A stretch of DNA of 64,000 nucleotides from Moniliella sp. 'wahieum' (GCA_003971905.1 RSEE01000056.1:372001-436000); one strand, 5' to 3'. Counted from the first letter of the stretch, positions 11,831 to 23,468 are shown. Numbers and translations are program-made. The notes: generated by a model not told the origin, from the letters alone.

Positions 11831-12742
11831 GTGTCCCGCCAGTGTGCTGTACCTGCTGAGGATGGACATGGAATCCGATGCCGTCATCGACGAGGGCCAG
11901 GGCCAGGGCGCTGCTGAGCTGCTCAGGCTGAGCGCTGACGCGCTGACGGCGCTGAGGCTGGGAGGCGAGTGTGGAGAGATGAGGCGTGTGGCTTGTTTGA
12001 TTGTGTTGTTGGCGTGTCACGCCTCACGTGATGGGTGGTGCGCGAGTAACTGAGTAAGAAGCCTAAGGCTTAGGCCTAAGGCCCAAAGCTCAAGCTAGCA
12101 CGAGGACCAATGTGGAGTCGGCAGTGGCGCCGAGCCGGGGCCTTAGGCTTGCTCTGGGAAGGGTGCGCCCACCTTGGCATGCCACTGGACCACCCTCGCA
12201 CGCCTGGGAATCGGTCTCCTATTCTCTGTTTCTGGCATGCCGTCCGAATCACAGGAGCTGCGGACAACGTGGTGGCCGTGGCCAACGTGGTCAGCGTGGC
12301 AGTGTCGACGGGGCGCTTTGCGTTGTGGTGGCTAGTTACTCGGCGGGTGCTGCTGTGCTGTGTTTGGGGCGACGGAGCAGCCCAAGCGAAGGCGCCAAGT
12401 GCATAAGCGCAGAAGCGAGCGAGGGGGCTGGGAGCAGACCGCAGTGCCTGGGCGGCTGTGCACTAGGGTTGCGTGCTGCCCCAGGGCCGCAGAGCGGCGC
12501 CGTGCTGGGCTGGTCGCGCTGGGCCAGGTGGGCAAATGGAGCGGCTGGGGCAGCCACAGCAGAGAGCCCGCCAGGCACTGCACCGCGCACCCACACCCTG
12601 ACGTCACACGCCTCGGAGTCTCCGCACTCGAGCCAGAACAAACACACATCACCTCCCTCGCCCTCCCCCGCATTCCACCGCCACCACCACCAGCGCACTT
12701 CACCCGCATCCTCACCAGCATCCGCGTCCGCATCCTCATACA

Positions 12743-12895
12743 CTCATCCTCATCCTCATCCTCATCCTCATCCTCATCCTCATCCTCACCTCATCCTCAT
12801 CCTCATCATCCTCATCCTCATCCTCATCGTCATCCTCAGCCTCAGCCTCATCGTCATCCTCATCCTCAGCCTCAGCCTCACCCCCCCCCCCCCCC
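12743..12895 (+). repeat. CATCCT microsatellite followed by poly-C
   Basis: About 135 bp of CATCCT/CAGCCT hexamers with small interruptions, ending in a run of about 15 C, roughly 25 bp before the prenyltransferase start codon; probably 5' leader. Confidence 0.9.
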
Positions 12896-12918
12896 TTTCA
12901 TCCCCACCCTCCTCGGCC

Positions 12919-14210
12919 ATGGCAACCCCCCTTTGACCCTTCCAGCCCTTTATGGGCCGACATATGCCCCACCCCACAGATGGAGGCCAACGAGCCCTCT
13001 GTCCCATCCTTTATGAACCCCATTTCGCCCACGCCATGGACCTCTTCCGCACCCTGTCGCGCCAAGGCGAGCTGAGTCTGTCTGCGCACTGGGCCTCACC
13101 AGCTACCTGGCCCAGATTGCCAGCAGCAACTACACTGTCTGGGCCTACCGCTTCCAGCTCTTGTGCGCCGACCTCTCTCCCGCGCCCAAGGAGACGTGCA
13201 GCGACCCCTTCCTTCCGCCCCTACTCAGCGTCGATGCCCGCTTGGCCGCCGAGATTGCCATGCTGGACGAAAGGTGTCGCGTGCACATGAAGCAGTACCA
13301 GGTCTGGCAGCATCGAAAGAACGTGGTCATGGAGCTTTCCGCCCGCTCGCCGCCAGTCTCCCGAAAGACAGCCCCACCACCTCCCTCCCGCTCTGGTCCC
13401 AGCTTGCCGAGACCGAACTGGAGCTTACCGCCTCGGTCCTGGCGATGGATGGGAAAAACTACCATACCTGGATCCATCGCGAATGGCCCTGGTGTACTTT
13501 GCCGGCAAGCCAGCTGGCAAAGAGGACCCGAGCTCCACCGAAGTGGGCTGGCTCCAAGCCTGCTTTCGCCCTCGATCTGGAACAACGAGGTGAGTTTTAC
13601 GGATGGGATGATTGTCGGCGACCTGTTCAACAACAGTGCCTGGAATCACCGGTATTTTGTTCAGTTTGGCGCCGGCCTTGTCCATACCACCCCCGATCCC
13701 CTGGCCAGCATATGTGGAGAAATCACCTATACCAAGAACAAGATTGCTGTAACGAACAACAACCCTTCCGCCTGGGCGTACCTTCGGGGCGTATGCGCAG
13801 CTGGAGAACGAAACGAGCAGGATACTTGCGCTGGGCGATCCGGAACGGGTGGCACATGCGACGGCCAAGGGCCGCCTTTCGCCTCAGGTGCGGGACCAAC
13901 TGGACTTGTTTGCAACGAGCCTCAGTCCTTCGGAGGAGGACCTGGCAGCGTCGCCGGATGCAGATACCGGGGTGAACAGTACGCCGCACGCGCTGGAATG
14001 GAGACTGGACAGTCTCGAAGCTCGCTTGCAGGACACGACTCTCTCCCCCGAAGAAGCGGACGAGCACCGTGCGCGTGCCTTGCGCCTGCTCGCCCGTTGG
14101 TCAATGCCGATCCGATGCGCACACGCTACTGGCTGGACAAGCGCAAGCTGTTTGGCAGCGTGGGGAAAACTGAGGGACCGTGCCGGTCACCGGTCCTCTT
14201 TCTCCCCTAA
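12919..14210 (+). CDS. RAM2: Protein farnesyl/geranylgeranyltransferase type I alpha subunit
   Basis: Shared alpha subunit of the CaaX prenyltransferases that lipidate Ras, Rho and mating-factor-type proteins. ATG at 12919 gives MATPPFDPSSPLWADICPTP after an indel in a C run, matching the family's 'W.DV.PIPQ' start. Next come FAHAMDLFRTLSRQGELS and LGLTSYLAQI. The PFTA helical repeats (N..xW..xR) can be read in order: SSNYTVWAYRFQLL, YQVWQHRKNVV, KNYHTWIHRE, NNSAWNHRYFV and NNNPSAWAYLRG. The C-terminal half continues LEWRLDSLEARLQD and DPMRTRYWLDKRKLF, like the family's 'DPIR..YW' helix. Frameshifts near 12925, 13010, 13080, 13340, 13490 and 13800 split it. No intron is needed. Stop TAA at 14208-14210. 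Confidence 0.88.
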
Positions 14211-14894
14211 GGCCTAATCCTCGCCGCGCTTGGAGCCCAGCATCCCATGTGTGTCCCCATATAGATATTACTGTCCGATACCTAACTTGATCGCATTCCT
14301 CATTCTACGGGTGGAATGCTGTATAGTGCAAAGGAGAACGAGGTCGAGGTGGGACCAGGACCTCTTACCGTCCCATCCACTCCGGAGGGGTGGCCTACGT
14401 GACCTGACAGCAGTAAACGTTAAGCAATCCGGCTCGCTAACTCCACGAACAAGTGGCTTGTTGATACCGTTGTGTGAAACGTCGAGCAGCCCGTCGTGAC
14501 GCGTCAGCACAGCCAGTTGCGTTCATCGTTAGTACTAGTACTTCTAGTACTAGTACTAATAGCTCAAAGAGTCCCCGGCACCGATAAGCACAAGGGGTAT
14601 CAACTGCATTACTGGTATCAAGTCATCGTGCGTGTATCAGGCCTTCAGCCCTATCAGGTATCAGGTAACATGTCGCAGGCCTCAGGCCTCGGACCTCATC
14701 CAAGCAAGCAAACGTCAGTATCAATGGCACCGATTATTGGAAACACCCGAATCCGACAGCCACTCTGTGGTTTACATGTACACCTCAACCTCACATAGAT
14801 GATGGAACAGATATGATATGAATCTAGCATACAAGGACGGCGAGGTGGGGGTAAAAGGGGCTCCTGGGGGGGGGGGGGGGAGGGAACCTTTTGC
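14211..14894. other. Convergent intergenic region with hairpin
   Basis: Between the 3' ends of RAM2 (+) and PUT2 (-). It contains a perfect inverted repeat at 14529-14559, several GGTATCA(GG) units at 14597-14665, and a poly-G run at 14868-14880. No gene seen. Confidence 0.5.
14529..14559. repeat. Perfect 13-bp inverted repeat, 5-nt loop
   Basis: Arms TTAGTACTAGTAC and GTACTAGTACTAA flank the loop TTCTA. The arms are themselves made of ACTAGT palindromes, so several fold registers exist. Confidence 0.9.
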
Positions 14895-16594
14895 TCAAGG
14901 CAAGTTGGATGGGTAGATAAAGGTGGAAGGCTGGATCGAGGTCTCCTTGATCGTGCGCGCGTTAAGGAAGCGCCCAAAGATGGAGGGGGAACCAGCCTTG
15001 TCGTTGGTGCCCGACGCACGAGCGCCACCAAACGGCTGCTGTCCCACCCAGCACCAGTGCACTTGTCGTTGATGTACATCATGCCCGACGAGTTGCGGAG
15101 GTAGTTGTTGGCCTCAATGATGCCCTCCGGCCAGTACCAAAGATGGAGCCAGTAAGCGCATACTCGGTCGTCGTGTCAATCAGCTCGCACACCTCCTGGA
15201 TCGGCATGGTGTCAGGGTAGGGGTAGATCGTCAGCCGGCCCGAAAATCTCGCTGCGCATCGTGACGCTCTTCGGATCGCTCGTCTCAATCACAGTGGGGG
15301 AACGTAGAAGCCCTTCGAGTCGTCCGCCTGCGCCGCCCACAACCACCTTGCCGCCCTCCTTGATTGCCGCCGCGATCATCGAAGTGATCTTGTCAAACGA
15401 TGCTGGGCAATGACAGGGCCCATAAAAATGCTCAAACTCTTCCACGGACCAAGGGTGATCGAGTTGACGGCCGACGAAAGCTTGGCCTTGAACTCGCCCT
15501 CCCACATGCTCTTCGGCACATACAGGCGCGACAGGGCGCTGCACTTCTGACCCTGGTACTCAAACGCACCGCGAATCGCCTGGGTCACAGCCGAGTCCAC
15601 ATCGGCATCGGGCAAGATCAGGTGGAAGTTCTTGCCGCCCGTCTCACCCACAATGCGGGGGTAGGCGCGGTAGAGGTCAATGTTGCCAATCTGCTTCCAG
15701 AGCGAACGGAAAACATGCGTCGAGCCGGTAAAGTGCAAGCCGGCAAAGTCCTTGTTGTTGATCGCCGCCCCCACGATCGGCTCGGCGGGGCCAGGGACAA
15801 ACTGAATCACACGTCGGGCATACCGGCCTCCTTGAAGATCTGGTACAGGAGGTAGTTACTGTACATGGCCATCGGGCTCGGCTTCCACAGCGTCACGTTG
15901 CCCACAATCGCGGGCACAGCAACAAGGTTGCCGCCAATGGCAGTAGTAAAGTTGAAAGGCGAGACAGCCAGGACAAAGCCCTCGAGCGGGCGGTACTCCG
16001 AGCGGTTCCACGAGGTGAGCGAGTGCTTGGGAGGCTGGGTCCGGTAGATTTGGTCAACGTACTGCACACCAAACCGGAGGAAGTCGCAAATCTCGGCCGC
16101 CGCGTCAATCTCGGCTTGCCACACATTCTTGCCCTGGCCCAGCATGGTGGCGGCCATGAGCTTGAAGCGGTACTTGTTCGAGATGAGGTCCGCCGCCTTG
16201 AGGAAGATCATCGCGCGGTCGTTCCAGGGCATGTCGGCCCACGCCTGGCGGGCCTTCAAGGCACCAGCGATGGCCTCCTGCACATGCTCAGGGGTGGCTT
16301 CCTGGAAGATGGCAACGGGAGCGCCCTTGGTGTTGCCGGGGTTGAGCTGTGTCGCAGTCTTGCCCGACTTGACCTCCTTGCCATTGATCACCAACGGGAT
16401 CTCCACAGGACCGGCAGCAATCATGGCCTTGAGCTCAGCTTGCAGCTGGAGGCGGTCGGCCGAGCCAGGCTCGTAGTTGCGCTAAGGGGCGGGCGAGTCA
16501 GATAACAGCACCAGGAGCGGGAGAAGGCAGGACATACCATAGGCTCATTGAAGGCCGGGGGAATGTCGTAGATACCGAAAGTAGGAGCAACCAT
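14895..16594 (-). CDS. PUT2: Delta-1-pyrroline-5-carboxylate dehydrogenase
   Basis: Mitochondrial NAD-dependent enzyme that oxidises P5C/glutamate semialdehyde to glutamate in proline breakdown. Exon 1 encodes MVAPTFGIYDIPPAFNEPM; a 56-nt intron (16482-16537, GTATGT...CTTAG) joins it to RNYEPGSADRLQLQAELKAM. Family landmarks: GQGKNVWQAEIDAAAE, SPFNFTTAIGGNLVAVPAI, TLWKPSPMAMYSNY, FTGSTHVFRSLWK, VGETGGKNFHL, and the catalytic Cys in GQKCSALSRLYVP. The C-terminal part has FGPVLTIYPYPD (assembled over an indel), NYLRNSSGMMYINDK and GQQPFGGARASGTNDKAG, ending IYPSNLP and TGA (14895-14897). Indels near 15790, 15405, 15310, 15245, 15130 and 15050 break the frame. Length (about 540 residues) fits the family. 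Confidence 0.92.
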
Positions 16595-17325
16595 GGCAGC
16601 GAACAAGTCGTGTGGCTGGAGGGTGAAGGGGGGGGGAGGGTACGGTTGGATGGACAGATCAGGGCTGGGCAAGGGAATCGAGGGGTTTTATACCAGCCTG
16701 GCCTGGCAGCTGAACCAGGCTGAACCTGCCAGAACGCCGACGAGGATGGGATTGGTGATTGGCCAGGTGGATAACCCAGATAAATTCGAAGTAATCTGCC
16801 GCCCCCCGCACCCGGCCACTCTGGCCGCCCGCTGGTATGCCCGTGCGCACCCGCCTGCAACGGGTGTACGTAATTATCCGACACTGCCCCTCTGCCCGGC
16901 TCGCCCCCGCCCCGAATGATAATTGCCGCCACGCCCAGCCGGCTCTTTACCTGCGGCTGGCTCTGGACGTTTCCCACGTTTACCCCACCCACATGTGCCG
17001 CTTTCTTCCGGCCGCTCTGGATTTGAGTTGGATTGGCTGTGTCACATGTCGCTAGCACAAGACACTCTCGGACGGGTGTCTGCTTGTCGGGACCTGCAAA
17101 AAGCGCTCTCCAGAATCGCATTTTTCCGCGTGAGACCCATGCGTCAACACATACACCCCAGTCTCCCATATCCGGACTTGTAGGATGCTGTGGTATCGTG
17201 CATATCATGTGTATCCAAATACACCCTACAGGCTTCTAACTCAAAAGCACCTCAGCTCCACAGAATGGAGAATGGCGGAGACACTGATCGTTCCAAAGGA
17301 AAGGGGGAGGAGTGGAACGTGCTGT
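16595..17325. other. Intergenic, PUT2 promoter side
   Basis: Upstream of PUT2 (-) and downstream of the purine permease-like gene (-). G-rich at 16618-16640. No gene recognised. Confidence 0.5.
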
Positions 17326-18519
17326 TCAAGCCAGGTAGTTGTAGGTAGACATATTACCAAAGCCAAAGTCAGGGGAGCCTCCCAAGGTCCCAAAGACGTC
17401 GCCCACATAGTTTTTGGCCGAGAAAGTGTTGTTCTCATAAAGAGTGTCCCACTGCTGGACCACGTCGTTGATAAAAGGCCAGCCACCATGGTACAGATTC
17501 TGTACCGAGAGCGGGAATGCGTCGCCCATGGACGAGTTGGTAAAGTACGTGACGGCATCCATCGAGGGAGGCGCTCGGTCAAAGTCGGAAACGCTCCGCA
17601 TGACCACGAGTCGCTCATAGTCCAACAGACCATACTTGGAGGCACGCATCAAGGCAGAAGCCACGGCAGTGTCCTCCTGAGCGGTAGTGCAGTACTCTGC
17701 TGTAGCGTTTGTCCAGGTTTTCATGACGTTAGAAAACGCATCGTCAAGGTAAGCCCCCGTATAGTATTGTCGCTTGTGGCCACGTCGCACTTCACTACCG
17801 CAGGAGGTTGGTTGGCTGGCGCATAAGGGTACAGTTTGCGGAAGTCCTGGGGTGTTTTGGCATCGGCTAGGGTAGCCTTGGAACCCAACTGATACGCGCC
17901 CCTCCTGGAGGGCGCGATTGAACTCAAACACTTCCGTTCCGTAAAACGTGCCCGGATACTCGCCAGGCTCTTTGGCATTGTAGGCCAAGTAGCCGGTGGT
18001 CCAGTTGCGACTCGCAACGTCCCGGTAATCAAACTCTTGTTGCATGCCCACACTCACTGCGTAACGGGAAAAGGCAACCGAGCCGAGTGTGGTATGGTGG
18101 GGGTTTGCCCCCGCAATCCCCGCAACGAGGAAATACGTTTCTTGAGATCAAAATGAGGGCTAACGGATAAGGCGGTAGCCGTTGAAGCTGCATTGATCTC
18201 GCCCTCGCCCGTGACAACATTGCAGATCGAATAGTCCTCGACGCAAAACACGTGCGGAGAGGGGGGAAAGACCTGGAACGGTAACGTTGTGGGTAAAGTT
18301 GAGGTGCTCGTGCCACACTTCCATTTCTGGTTGAAAGAGGGAAATAATGATGGCCTTGGGGGTATGCGCATTGCTAAACTTGTCAACCTTGACCTCCTCA
18401 TATTGCAGTTGGACGGGGTGGGGACGGAAAGCGCCGCGGCGGCTGCGTTTGGGGTTTGCACTCTGGACAGTGGCTGCAGCAGCCAAGAGGGTCACGAGAG
18501 TAGAGGTGATGAGCCTCAT
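17326..18519 (-). CDS. Secreted purine nucleoside permease family (NUP) protein
   Basis: Matches the NUP family first described from the Candida purine nucleoside permease. The N-terminus MRLITSTLVTLLAAAATVQS is a clear signal peptide. Then PKAIIISLFQPEMEVWHEHL, VFCVEDYSICNVVTGEGEIN and FDYRDVASRNWTTGYLAYNA, with the C-terminal block MRASKYGLLDYERLVVMRSV, SDFDRAPPSMDAVTYF, GWPFINDVVQQWDTLYENNT and FGTLGGSPDFGFGNMSTYNY. These resemble the family's 'R..SDFD.p' and nucleoside-phosphorylase-like fold. N-glycosylation sequons (NST, NNT, NMS) fit an exported protein. Frameshifts near 18245 and 18105, and one near 17810, join the frames. Whether it transports or hydrolyses purine nucleosides is not settled by sequence. 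Confidence 0.85.
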
Positions 18520-19704
18520 GGTTCGTGAGGATAGGAGAGAAACGACGGTAGTGGAGATGAAAACGGCGGTGGGGTGTGGATGAGAAGAGAGTATTCGTTT
18601 TGCTGCCCGGAACCGTTTGTATATATGAGAAGTGGAACTGAAGAGGGATAGTCGATAGATCGAGAGTTCTGCGGGAAGGTGAGAAAGTGTGGGAGGCCAG
18701 AGCGGGGGGCTCTAAAACAGAGCCACATGGTCCGGAGCAGTAGCCGGGTTGCCCTTGCATAGTAAGTAACTTTGGCGCTCGGTAGTAAAACACAGATCTA
18801 CAGAAGGAACGACGCCACCAGCAGTGTGGGGAACAGGGGGGGGGGGGGGTTGGGCGTTGGGTGGTCAGCGGGTCAGCGGCCACTACGCAATGTGCTCAAT
18901 GGATGAGATGGGTGATGCAAATCATGTGGCGGTGGGTGGGAGCTGTCTGCGAGCGACTGTCGCGGCAAGCGGCTTCTCTATTTGGCCGACTGGACGGAGA
19001 TGTGGTGGCTTGTGGTGCCGCCTGGTACTGCAGTCCAGTCCCGGTGGGCTGTGTGGGTGCGGTGATTGAATATGTGTGCGGCGGGAGACGCACCAGACCA
19101 GTGTAGGGGCCAAAACAAACGCCCGCCGCCGCGTGTGGTGTCCGTTTGCTCTCTGGTGGGCCTGGAGTGCTCCTATGTGCCCCCTTTTGTGTCCCATGCA
19201 GCCCAAACCCACAGTACCAACGCCACAGGCGAGCTACCGCAACGTCCCACCGGAGAAACTATTCCTTCAACAGCTTCAACCTCGAATAGCTTGAGTAACC
19301 CATCAGTACGTAGAGTATACCTTCCACTCAATATTCAATGCTCAGTTTTTAACGTTTAACGTTTAACTCAACAAGCTTCAAGATACGTTCAAGTCCCAAG
19401 GTCTCAGTGAAGTAGCCCTGCTCAGGCTCTGAGATGATCGATGAACTATCATGGTCGGTAGCTACATTTGTGGTAAGCAGTTGATCTGGTGAAGAATACC
19501 CCCCCACTAACAGTGGCAAGGGACGAGCTACCAACAAAACGAAAAGAGATGATTCAAGTACCCAGATCTCAACAGATGGTGTGGTGGCCCCGTTGTGGTG
19601 AATTAGTAGATAGGGTGAAGTATAGGCGAAAAGTGAGAGGGGGTTGTGATTGTATGCGTGGGGTGAAATGACCTTTGGGGGTCGGACCAAGGCCAACCGT
19701 GAGC
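18520..19704. other. Intergenic
   Basis: Upstream of the NUP gene (-), downstream of the Rossmann gene (-). Poly-G at 18836-18850 and a short AACGTTT tandem at about 19349-19366. No gene recognised. Confidence 0.5.
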
Positions 19705-20316
19705 TCAGTACGCCGCTGTGAACATGTCTTTAATAGCAAGGTTCTTGTCAATCGCATCGGCCATAGCGGTGGCTGCGTCCGACATGGAGATGGCGGATTT
19801 GCCCTCGGCATCCTTGATAAGAGTGTCGTGGCCCAAGCGGAAGGAACCGGTGCGAGGACCAGGCGCGAAGGACCCAGGCGGGGCAAAGTAAGTCCAATCC
19901 ACATCCTTCACCTCCTTCAACGCCAAGAGAATGTCAATGCCCTTTTGGGCATAGGGCTTGAAAGCAGGGTCGAAAGTGGGTTGGTCAATCAACCGCTGTC
20001 CAGGCGCCACATACAGGGAAGCGGCGCCTCCGATGACCAGAACGCGCTTGACATGCGCCCCGCGGGCCGCATCTAACACGGAAGCAATGGGGATATCAAA
20101 CCGCAACGCACTCACCAACGCTGTCGAGCCCTGAATCAAGCCCTGCACCGTCCTGGGATCCGAGGCATTGCCCGCCACGGGCTTGACGTTGGCCACGGTA
20201 GGAATGCGCTCGGTGGTTTGAGCAATTGCGATGACCTTGTGTCCTCGGGAAGCAAATTCCTTGACCAACTCACTCCCAGCCCGACCAGAGGCACCCAGAA
20301 TGGCAACCGTTGACAT
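19705..20316 (-). CDS. NAD(P)-binding Rossmann-fold protein (NmrA/SDR-like)
   Basis: One uninterrupted frame of 203 residues starting MSTVAILGASGRAGSELVKE; GASGRAG is the glycine-rich dinucleotide motif. Further landmarks are GHKVIAIAQTTERIP, NASDPRTVQGLIQGSTALVS, VKRVLVIGGAASLYVAPGQR, DVDWTYFAPPGSFAPG and the C-terminal SMSDAATAMADAIDKNL. This is the layout of short atypical SDRs with an NAD(P)H-binding domain (bacterial YwnB/YtfG-like, NmrA-like regulators). No Tyr-x-x-x-Lys catalytic pair of classical SDRs is obvious, so redox-sensing or isomerase-like roles are as likely as reductase activity. Substrate unknown. It is one of the few host genes here without an indel. Confidence 0.85.
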   Translation of the reverse strand: MSTVAILGASGRAGSELVKEFASRGHKVIAIAQTTERIPTVANVKPVAGNASDPRTVQGLIQGSTALVSALRFDIPIASVLDAARGAHVKRVLVIGGAASLYVAPGQRLIDQPTFDPAFKPYAQKGIDILLALKEVKDVDWTYFAPPGSFAPGPRTGSFRLGHDTLIKDAEGKSAISMSDAATAMADAIDKNLAIKDMFTAAY

Positions 20317-21111
20317 GCTACACAGACGCAAAATCGTGTGGGGGCGGCGGAAGCGGGGGAGGGTTAGTCCAAAAAGTTGGCAGTGTATCCATACAATCGC
20401 AGCAATGCACGCGACTAAACGAGGGGAAACATACTTCGTAGAGGCGTACAATAAGAGCGAAGACGGATGTACGCTGAGTGCGGAGGAGGAGGTCGTGAGC
20501 GTGGGTGTGGGTGGCAAAAGGAGATAAAAGGCGGACGGCTCTATAATCCTGGCACAATTATATTGCAACCGGCGAGCCAAGGCACGGCTCGCACAGGCCC
20601 ACCACATGCATCACTCAATAGAAAGGGTGTGGCACCCGGGACACTTTGTGGGGGGCGGGACGGGACGGAACCGGGGGCATCAGATCGATCACAGCCCTAA
20701 CCACTTTGGACCAGCACATCCTGCTGCGTCTTACTAAAAACACATCACATTGCCCATCACCTGTTGACCACATCTGTCCGTCCCCCCCGCACGCCACAAC
20801 AACCGATCATCCTGATCCGTAGTGGCCCGGCAATTGGAGATTGATGATGGGCAAGGCTGTGTGGACATACGCTTTGCGAACAAGAGGCCAGTGTTGTGAC
20901 ATCTCAGACAGCAATACGATGGACGCACGTCACGTGACCAGTCTCATATTTCAACTTGGCCCCATGCAGGATGAGACCGATGATCGATGATCGATGATCG
21001 ATTACAAATAACAGGCTTAGGTCAGCCGGGGGAGGCCATGGCAGATGGGAGGCCCAGGCGCAAAAGGCCAAGCCGGCGTCCAGGGAGCTGGACCACCATC
21101 TCTTCCCCAGC
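20317..21111. promoter_or_regulatory. Divergent promoter region, Rossmann gene / NDUFA8
   Basis: Contains the starts of both flanking genes. ATGATCG is repeated head-to-tail at 20979-21002, about 110 bp before the NDUFA8 Met used here. Confidence 0.4.
20979..21002 (+). repeat. ATGATCG tandem repeat
   Basis: Three to four copies of the 7-mer ATGATCG in 24 bp. Related GATCGATGATCG sequence occurs at 62750-62775. Confidence 0.85.
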
Positions 21112-21635
21112 ATGTCCACCGTCAAGGAGGTCGGCACGACCAGTGCGCCGCTCAAGAGCGCGTCCTTCTTTATCGGGTCTTTTTCAAGAAGTATAATGAT
21201 GACTTCATGCTGTGCAAGCAGAGAGGCCGTGACCCCGCACTATGCCTCAAAGAGGGCCGCCGGGTCACGCGCTGCACACAAGACTTGTCCGTTGCCTCGC
21301 TCCACTTTGGGTTGGCTGTGTACTGACCCTCCCTCTGCCCCCGCAGCATCCGCCAGCTGAACAAGGCGTGCAAGGCCCAATGGGAGACCCATTACGAGTG
21401 CCTCGAGAATGGCGACCACTACTTCTGGAAGTGCCGGGCCGAGGAGAGGCCGTTCAACAAGTGTGTGTACGACAACTTTGTACGTCCCAACCCCCATGTG
21501 CTCAACGAGAGGGAAGGATGCTGACCTCATCACACCTCCGAGTAGAAGCTGAAGAAGGTGCTACCCGATACTCCGGAAGGGGTCACGCCCGTGCATGAGC
21601 TGGAGAACCCGATCTACCGCCCGTTCTCGTCGTAA
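21112..21635 (+). CDS. Complex I accessory subunit NDUFA8 (PGIV), CHCH protein
   Basis: Intermembrane-space CHCH-domain subunit of NADH:ubiquinone oxidoreductase. Text reads MSTVKEVGTTSAPLKSASFF, then (indel near 21178) YNDDFMLCKQRGRDP and CLKEGRRVTRC. A 60-nt intron (21287-21346) leads to FIRQLNKACKAQWETHYECL, ENGDHYFWKCRAEERPFNKC and VYDNF; a second intron (21480-21545) leads to KLKKVLPDTPEGVTPVHELE and NPIYRPFSS, TAA 21633-21635. The Cys pairs at spacing C-x9-C and the 'SAPLKSASFFIG' block are typical. The same frame is open further upstream and reads EAQAQKAKPASRELDHHLFP, so the real start may be an upstream ATG near 21038 reached through an indel or intron. Confidence 0.88.
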
Positions 21636-22660
21636 GCATATATCCTATGCCCCTCCTATGGCCCAAGATACCGGTCTTATAGGATGTGCAATGCGCCTTG
21701 GATACTGTGGGATGGGGATGGTCGATGAAACTTGGAGCAGGGACTGGTTCGGTCGGCTAGGGAAGGGCAGAGCGCAGGTCGTCGGTTCATCCTTCCTCAT
21801 CGAGTAGTGTGTGCCCCACCACCACTGCGTGATAGGCGCACACGTTCATGCTAATTTGGGACCAAGTGACCTTCACCGACATGCGTTTGTGGCCAGAGGG
21901 CGCGTGGCTGGGAATGACCGACAAGTGGGAGACGTGTGCTTTGGCTTCTGTAACTAGCGAGTCAGGCGCCAACACGAGACAGAGACCTGCTGGTTCGGTT
22001 GAGGACTTGGGGGAGAATTGAAGGCGCGGCGATATGCCAGTTGCCAACCAATAAGAATCGGCGTTTAAGCCGCGCGGGCTCATTGCATGACGCCTCAACT
22101 ATTCGCCACAGGTGTGTGTGGTCAGATCTTAGATGAGAGATGGGTGCACCTCCCCGCGCGAATTTACTTCCCTCCTACGAAAGGGGGGCGTATCGATCAC
22201 TTGCCCAATGGTGCCCGCCTGGGCACATCAGGGAAGAGACCGAGGCCCTGGAAGTGGACATGACTGTGTTGGCGAAGCAGTGCCTCATTTTCGACAAAAC
22301 CTAGGGGCAGCCAGGTTCAGCATAAAGTACAAGGCTCTAGACTTTTTAGGGGGGCAAGACACCTTTTCTTGAATTTGTTGGTCTATTGCGTACTGCGCCA
22401 ATCACTCCTTCTGATGTCGAAGTCCCACCCTCAAAAGTCATTTGCCGGTCCGAGTGAATAGATATGCCCTGTCGCGCCTTCCAGCACATGGTGCATTGCG
22501 TAGTCATCGCTCTCTCGCATCCTATCGCTTTCAGACTTTGTCACTACATTCAATGAAGGCAACGTCTCACTGCACGACCGCCAAGCACGTTGCCTGCACT
22601 GTAGCTTATAGGGCGAAGCGGGTCAGATGTATAAGGATGCATGGCGTGAACCAAAACCAC
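21636..22660. other. Convergent intergenic region
   Basis: Between the 3' ends of NDUFA8 (+) and uL13m (-). I see no gene or repeat. Confidence 0.5.
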
Positions 22661-23261
22661 TTAGTTCTTGCCTTCGCGCATGGCAAGGAGGGCCTGGGTG
22701 ACCGGCTGTTCAACAGCAAGCTTGGGGTCGGGCATCTTGAGTGCCTTGAGCAGCGCGGTCGGAGATTGAACCTGGGGACGGGATCGGTGTTGCCGGAGGA
22801 GGTTGGCCTCATACGGGTGTGCATCTCCGCGTAGAGCTTAAGACGAGAAAGACGTTCGTACCGGAACGAATTTTTGGGCAGCATACCCGACACAGCTTGA
22901 CGAATGATCTGTCCATGCCAATGGTTAGGTGGGGTTCTTACACAGAGGAGGGAAACGCACCCGTTCTGGGTGATCCAAGCGCAACTGGTGGAATGTGTGC
23001 ACACGCAGCGAACCGGGTCTGGTAGTGCTCTTGTAGTAGAGCTTCTTGAACTTCTTCTTGCCTGTTACAAGCGTCCTCAATGTTGGTGACAACAACGATG
23101 TCGCCAGCGCGGTCAGAGCCGGCGTCGTAGAAAGGCTTGTGCTTGCCCATCAGCACACGAGCCACGGACTCGGCCAAGCGACCGAGGGTGCGGTCGCGCG
23201 CGGAGACATGGTGCCAAATCCGCGTGTAGAGCAGATCGCGTGCGCCGTTGACCTGCGACAT
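22661..23261 (-). CDS. MRPL23: Mitochondrial ribosomal protein uL13m
   Basis: Large-subunit protein of the mitochondrial ribosome. Starts MSQVNGARDLLYTRIWHHVS and RTLGRLAESVARVLMGKHKP, the bacterial-type L13 N-terminus, then FYDAGSDRAGDIVVVTNIED. An indel near 23070 leads to KKFKKLYYKSTTRPGSLRVH and TFHQLRLDHPER. A 52-nt intron (22909-22960, GTGCGT, branch CCTAACC) joins this to IIRQAVSGMLPKNSFRYERL, equal to the family's 'AVkGMLPKN.lgr..l..L'. The end is HPYEANLLRQHRSRPQVQSP ... VTQALLAMREGKN, TAA at 22661-22663, reached through another indel near 22820. The symbol is the yeast name. Confidence 0.9.
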
Positions 23262-23468
23262 GGCGAGATGGTGGTCGTGGCGCCTTCTGGCTGCGTGCCC
23301 AGCGGGAAGAAGCGGCGGCAGAGCAGCTTCTTACCCTGTTCCGCCCGGCCTGCAATTTCATATCCTGCGCGCATTCCGCCCGGCGGCCGATTAGTAAAGC
23401 AGCGGCGGCGGCGGTCGCCCGCAGGCCGCCCGCCCTCCCGCCTCCATCTGCCCACGGCCTGGTCGACG
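23262..23468. promoter_or_regulatory. Bidirectional promoter uL13m / NDUFA13
   Basis: Only 207 bp separate the two start codons on opposite strands, so the two nuclear genes for mitochondrial proteins probably share this promoter. Confidence 0.6.

Larger units (their letters stand above)
11404..12918. other. Intergenic with simple repeats
   Basis: Promoter side of the prenyltransferase gene. It holds an AAGCTTC tandem tract (11791-11830), a palindromic CCTAAGGCTTAGGCCTAAGG cluster around 12060-12083, and a CATCCT microsatellite with a terminal poly-C run (12743-12895). Several long open frames here come from this low complexity; I support no gene. Confidence 0.5.

Noticed and set aside
12112-12936. 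274-codon plus-strand frame with His/Pro runs
   Set aside because: Created by the CATCCT microsatellite and GC-rich leader.
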